Source: an uncultured Actinomycetes bacterium (lineage in GTDB: Bacteria > Actinomycetota > Actinomycetes > Nanopelagicales > Nanopelagicaceae). From it: a DNA stretch of 9,631 nt. This document shows, piece after piece, positions 6,796 through 9,631 of the stretch. The stretch is taken from assembly GCA_903953805.1 (NCBI GenBank), contig CAJBLC010000162.1, forward strand, positions 1-9,631, given 5' to 3'. The notes beneath the pieces are model-generated. The model made no database searches, was not told the DNA's origin, and was given only the letters and a program-made list of their open reading frames with translations. How positions within the stretch are numbered: the stretch's first letter is position 1; each line of letters starts with the position of its first letter. Position numbers and translations under genes: made by a program.

Positions 6796-9631
6796 GTGAG
6801 TTTTCGCATGGGTCGGGTGAATCACCCCACGCTCACGCCTGCGCGAACCAGTAAGGTCGCTCAGCGAGTGGTCTATGTCCTACTTGCCTCGTTCCTATCC
6901 TTCATCATCCCGGCAGTGGTCGCTCCACAAATGGCTCATGCCGCATCGGCTGCCCCAATATGTGCAGCAGGAGTTGGCCAAGGTGGAGCAGGTACTTCTA
7001 ACTACCTCACAACAGATGCTGGTAATGGTTGTGTCATCATCAAATATGTCTCAGGTGGTTCAACCTTTTACGAAAATTTTAATTACACAGGTGTAGATCA
7101 AAGTTGGACAGTTCCAACTGGTGTCACAAGTGCCACCTTTTATTTGATTGGCGCAGGTGGTGGTGGAGGAATTTATGCCGGAGGTGGTGGTGGCTACGCA
7201 TCAGGTTCTTACTCCTTAACATCAGGACAAGTATTAAAGATCATTGTGGGCCAGGGCGGCGGCGGTGTTGCTGCAGCTGCGGTAACTGGTTACGTAGGCA
7301 AGTACACACCGTTGACTTATGGTGGTGGTGGACGCGGTGGCTCTTACGGTTCAGCTGGACCAAACTGGTATTCATCAGGCGGCGGACGATCAGCGGTTCG
7401 CCTACCGTCGGCTTCAACGGACCTTGTCACTGCAGGTGGTGGTGGCGGCGGTTCATACTCACAATGTGGATTCGGCGGTGGCGGTGAAAGTGGATTGCCA
7501 GCAACGAAATCTGTTAATTCTGGAACCGGTGGAACACAAACAGCTGGCGGTACTGGTGGCCCCTCAATAAATGGATACCCCGGCACCAACGGAGCTGCGT
7601 ATCTAGGTGGAGATTCAAAGGATGAAGGCGGCGGTGGTGGTGGTGGCTACTTCGGCGGCGGTGGCGGTGGTGACAACTACGGTGGCGGCGGTGGCTCGAG
7701 CTATATCGCGCTGTTAACTGGCGGGCTCACAAATGCCGGTGGAAATTGCGGTGCTGCTGGGCTGACCACTGGGCTCTCTTATGTCGTTACTTACAACCCC
7801 AACAACGCTACAAGCGGTTCGGCCCCAGGCAACACTACGGTTGCGCTAGCCGGTCAAACTCTCACTCTTGCGACAAATTCTGGCACTCTTGCTCGCACTG
7901 GTTACACATTTGCAGGATGGAATACCCAAGCAGATGGCAGCGGCACAAACTATGCAGTGAGTGCAACCACTTTCCCGATCAGTGGTGATGTCACTCTCTA
8001 TGCCCAATGGAATTCTGTTATTACTTATAGCGCCAATGGCGCAACATCAGGGACTGTTCCCGCAACGGAAACGATCATTGGAAATGCAACTGCAACCCTT
8101 GCTGGAAATACTGGAACTCTCGCGATCAATAACGGAGTGCTCCTAGGTTGGAACACCAATGCAAATGGAACTGGTTCAAGTTTCGCACTCGGCCAAACAA
8201 GTTACGCTGCAACTGGAAACCTCACCTTGTATGCGATGTGGGGCCCCAAGGCCTGTACACCAAATGCTGGTTATTCAAACTGTGCAGTCTTTCCAAAAGA
8301 TAAGCAAAATCTTTCTTACACCCTTCCAACAAATGTTCCGGTGGGAACAATTCTCCAAGTTGAAGTATGGGGTGCTGGCGGTGGCGTAAATGGCGGCGGC
8401 GCAGTTGGCGGTGGTGCTGGAGGTTATTCCAAGGTCTCTATCCCAGTACAAGCTGTCGGAGAGACATTTACCGTTGTTACAGGCCAAGCTGGTGCACGTA
8501 GTGATTTCGTTGGGACATATGGCGGTGGTGGTGCTGCTGGTGGTGCTAGTTCACTTTATCCGGGTGGTTCCGGTGGTGGAATGTCTGGGTTATTTTCGGG
8601 AGACGATCTCACTAAACCTCTGGTGATCTCAGGCGGAGGTGGTGGTGCATCACAAGGAAACGGCGCAACAGCAGGTTCAGGCGGAGGTGGTGGTGCTGGC
8701 CACGCTGGAAATGCACGAGGAACTGTTTTAGATACAGCTATTAGTGGATCCCCTGGAACAACATCGGCAGGTGGCGCAGCGGCTTCAAACCTAAGTCCAT
8801 GTGATGGCGTTGACGCTACGGCTGGTTCGAAATATCAAGGCGGGCGTGGAGCCGGTTCCGCTTCGGGAACAGAGGCGGGTGGTGGCGGCGGTGGCGGTTA
8901 CTACGGCGGCGGTGGCGGTCGTTGTCAGGTTACAAGCGGGCCAGTTCAAAATGGCGGCGGTGGCGGTGGATCGGGATACTTTGATCCAACGCGCGTAACT
9001 GTTGTTACGGTTGAAGACGGTAGCAATTCAATTGCAGGCCAAGCCTCAACCGGTGGAACTACAAGCACACAGTATGTGACTGGCATTGGCCTTGGTGGTG
9101 GCATTAACAATTCTGGCGCAGCTGGTGATGGACTCGTTGTCATTCAATGGAATACAGCAACGTATACGGTGACATTTGATAAGGGAACAGGTAGCGCCGT
9201 TACAGCAACTCCTGTAACTCAAAGCGTGCCGGGGGCGAATGTAACTATTGCTGGATCTGGTTCTGCAACAAAAACTGGTTACACACTTTCAAGTTGGAAT
9301 ACTGCGGCTGCATTAAATGGAACCACAGTTGCATTGGGATCGAGTTACTTCCCAACGGCAAACACTACGCTCTATGCGGTTTACACAGCGAATAATTACA
9401 ACATTACCTTTGACTCAAATTCTGCTACTGGCACTGCGGCAACCGGAACTATGGCGCAAGAAGCAATTGTTGCTGGTACAGCAAAAGCATTAACAGGCAA
9501 TGCTTTTGCGCGGACTGGATATGTATTCAATGGTTGGAATACATCTGCTGATGGCTCGGGAACTTCCTATGTTGATCTTGCAAGTGTGACGCTATACGGA
9601 AACACAACGCTATACGCCCAATGGCTTGTAA
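6796..9631 (+). CDS. Secreted glycine-rich surface protein with Listeria-Bacteroides (InlB B / Flg_new-like) repeats, 3' end outside window
   Basis: Function unknown; a large exported protein, possibly an adhesin or cell-surface fibre. From GTG 6796 the frame stays open for 945 codons to the window end. Residues 1-24 form a long basic n-region, 25-44 a hydrophobic core, and AHA-A at 47-50 is a likely signal peptidase I site. A short linker with cysteines follows, then two copies of a module: glycine-rich domain (about 100-328 and 486-785), each followed by two repeats of 76-80 residues (330-405, 406-482; 786-863, 864-943). The first glycine-rich domain opens with WTVPTGVTSATFYLIGAGG, a beta-strand pattern known in bacterial glycine-rich domains. 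The repeats show GYTFAGWNT...DGSGT...LYAQW. Any cell-wall or membrane anchor would lie beyond the window. Glycines use mixed GGT, GGC and GGA codons. The gene is not co-directional with the alditol oxidase gene and starts its own transcript. Confidence 0.9.
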   Translation, partial: MSFRMGRVNHPTLTPARTSKVAQRVVYVLLASFLSFIIPAVVAPQMAHAASAAPICAAGVGQGGAGTSNYLTTDAGNGCVIIKYVSGGSTFYENFNYTGVDQSWTVPTGVTSATFYLIGAGGGGGIYAGGGGGYASGSYSLTSGQVLKIIVGQGGGGVAAAAVTGYVGKYTPLTYGGGGRGGSYGSAGPNWYSSGGGRSAVRLPSASTDLVTAGGGGGGSYSQCGFGGGGESGLPATKSVNSGTGGTQTAGGTGGPSINGYPGTNGAAYLGGDSKDEGGGGGGGYFGGGGGGDNYGGGGGSSYIALLTGGLTNAGGNCGAAGLTTGLSYVVTYNPNNATSGSAPGNTTVALAGQTLTLATNSGTLARTGYTFAGWNTQADGSGTNYAVSATTFPISGDVTLYAQWNSVITYSANGATSGTVPATETIIGNATATLAGNTGTLAINNGVLLGWNTNANGTGSSFALGQTSYAATGNLTLYAMWGPKACTPNAGYSNCAVFPKDKQNLSYTLPTNVPVGTILQVEVWGAGGGVNGGGAVGGGAGGYSKVSIPVQAVGETFTVVTGQAGARSDFVGTYGGGGAAGGASSLYPGGSGGGMSGLFSGDDLTKPLVISGGGGGASQGNGATAGSGGGGGAGHAGNARGTVLDTAISGSPGTTSAGGAAASNLSPCDGVDATAGSKYQGGRGAGSASGTEAGGGGGGGYYGGGGGRCQVTSGPVQNGGGGGGSGYFDPTRVTVVTVEDGSNSIAGQASTGGTTSTQYVTGIGLGGGINNSGAAGDGLVVIQWNTATYTVTFDKGTGSAVTATPVTQSVPGANVTIAGSGSATKTGYTLSSWNTAAALNGTTVALGSSYFPTANTTLYAVYTANNYNITFDSNSATGTAATGTMAQEAIVAGTAKALTGNAFARTGYVFNGWNTSADGSGTSYVDLASVTLYGNTTLYAQWLV
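7093..7779 (+). other. Glycine-rich domain 1 of the surface protein
   Basis: Residues about 100-328. It starts with a hydrophobic beta-strand pattern (WTVPTGVTSATFYLIGAG) and continues with glycine tracts broken by Y, S, T and a few hydrophobic strands such as VLKIIVGQGGG and LVTAGGGGGG. The tracts are strongest at 7630-7700. Single cysteines occur in SQCGFGG and GNCGAAG. Family known; role not known. Confidence 0.75.
7783..8010 (+). repeat. Listeria-Bacteroides-type repeat 1
   Basis: Residues 330-405. A canonical copy: VVTYNPNNATSG at the start, RTGYTFAGWNTQADGSGT in the middle and VTLYAQW at the end. It matches the beta-grasp-like B-repeat pattern of internalin B and Flg_new domains. Confidence 0.85.
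8011..8241 (+). repeat. Listeria-Bacteroides-type repeat 2 (diverged)
   Basis: Residues 406-482. Starts VITYSANGATSG and ends LTLYAMW, but the central RTGYTFAGW is replaced by INNGVLLGW. NTNANGTGSSF is kept. Still clearly the same repeat. Confidence 0.8.
8251..9150 (+). other. Glycine-rich domain 2 of the surface protein
   Basis: Residues 486-785. It opens with CTPNAGYSNCAVF, then SYTLPTNVPVGTILQVEVWGAGGG, which parallels the opening of domain 1, and closes with GDGLVVIQW, the usual end of this kind of glycine-rich domain. It is richer in glycine than domain 1, with long tracts at 8879-8930 and 8953-8970. It is longer than domain 1 by about 70 residues and not a recent copy of it. Confidence 0.75.
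8629..8696 (+). repeat. Short direct DNA repeat within glycine-rich domain 2
   Basis: The same 20 bases occur at 8629-8648 and 8677-8696, in frame and 48 bases apart, coding for SGGGGGA both times. Such in-frame identity in glycine codons allows length change by slippage or recombination without losing the frame. Confidence 0.7.
9151..9384 (+). repeat. Listeria-Bacteroides-type repeat 3 (last tryptophan lost)
   Basis: Residues 786-863. Starts TYTVTFDKGTG, has KTGYTLSSWNTAA in the middle, and ends TTLYAVY, where the usual closing tryptophan is tyrosine. Confidence 0.8.
9385..9624 (+). repeat. Listeria-Bacteroides-type repeat 4
   Basis: Residues 864-943. Starts NYNITFDSNSATG, has RTGYVFNGWNTSADGSGTSY in the middle and ends TTLYAQW, close to the consensus. 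The frame continues to the window edge, so more repeats or an anchor probably follow. Confidence 0.85.

Noticed and set aside
7344..7589. Proline-rich open frame on the minus strand opposite the glycine-rich region
   Set aside because: Poly-proline is the automatic complement of GGN glycine codons. It has no ribosome site and lies wholly inside the surface gene.
8629..8696. Direct repeats resembling a CRISPR array
   Set aside because: Only two copies, inside a coding glycine tract, with no regular spacers and no cas genes.
6875..9143. Several short open frames of 60-130 codons in the other plus frames and on the minus strand of the surface gene
   Set aside because: They are low-complexity shadows (tryptophan/arginine-rich or proline-rich) of the continuous 945-codon frame, which has a signal peptide and recognisable repeats.
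1..9631. A new defence, mobile or biosynthetic system
   Set aside because: No transposase, integrase, phage, toxin-antitoxin, nuclease-helicase or biosynthetic cluster genes are present. All genes except the surface protein fall in well-known housekeeping or metabolic families.

Overview
The window looks like a chromosomal segment from an actinobacterium (Actinomycetota) of middling GC content, around 50% by eye. The grounds are a two-domain MutT1 (Nudix plus histidine phosphatase) directly behind ppk, as in mycobacteria; the cysS-rlmB pair; a short, two-domain Ppx; an AldO-type alditol oxidase closest to the Streptomyces enzyme; and a promoter that appears to drive a leaderless mRNA. A planktonic freshwater lineage would fit the GC content and tight packing, but that is a guess.

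Layout. Positions 1-4319 are a compact plus-strand run: the 3' end of cysS, then rlmB (overlapping by ATGA), then ppk, then mutT1 (overlapping by TTGA). Minus-strand ppx (4323-5240) meets mutT1 tail to tail with 3 bp between the stop codons, and a small perfect inverted repeat sits on that junction. A tRNA-Thr(UGU) gene with encoded CCA (5340-5414, plus) is divergent from ppx and stops 3 bp short of the end of the minus-strand alditol oxidase gene (5418-6659). A 136-bp divergent region (6660-6795) separates that gene from a long plus-strand gene that starts at GTG 6796 and is still open at the window end. It encodes a secreted, glycine-rich, repeat-bearing surface protein of which 945 codons are visible.

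How the genes relate. cysS and rlmB serve translation (tRNA charging, 23S rRNA methylation). ppk makes polyphosphate and ppx degrades it, so the segment places synthesis and breakdown of the same polymer on converging transcripts. MutT1 cleans oxidised guanine nucleotides and may also act on dinucleoside polyphosphates. The alditol oxidase uses oxygen to oxidise sugar alcohols and releases hydrogen peroxide. The surface protein has a signal peptide and two copies of a module made of a glycine-rich domain followed by two Listeria-Bacteroides (InlB B / Flg_new-like) repeats; its function is unknown and adhesion is only a guess.

No CRISPR array, insertion sequence, integrase, prophage, toxin-antitoxin or defence system is visible. 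The most unusual material is the surface-protein gene and its leader, followed by the tail-to-tail arrangement of the polyphosphate genes.
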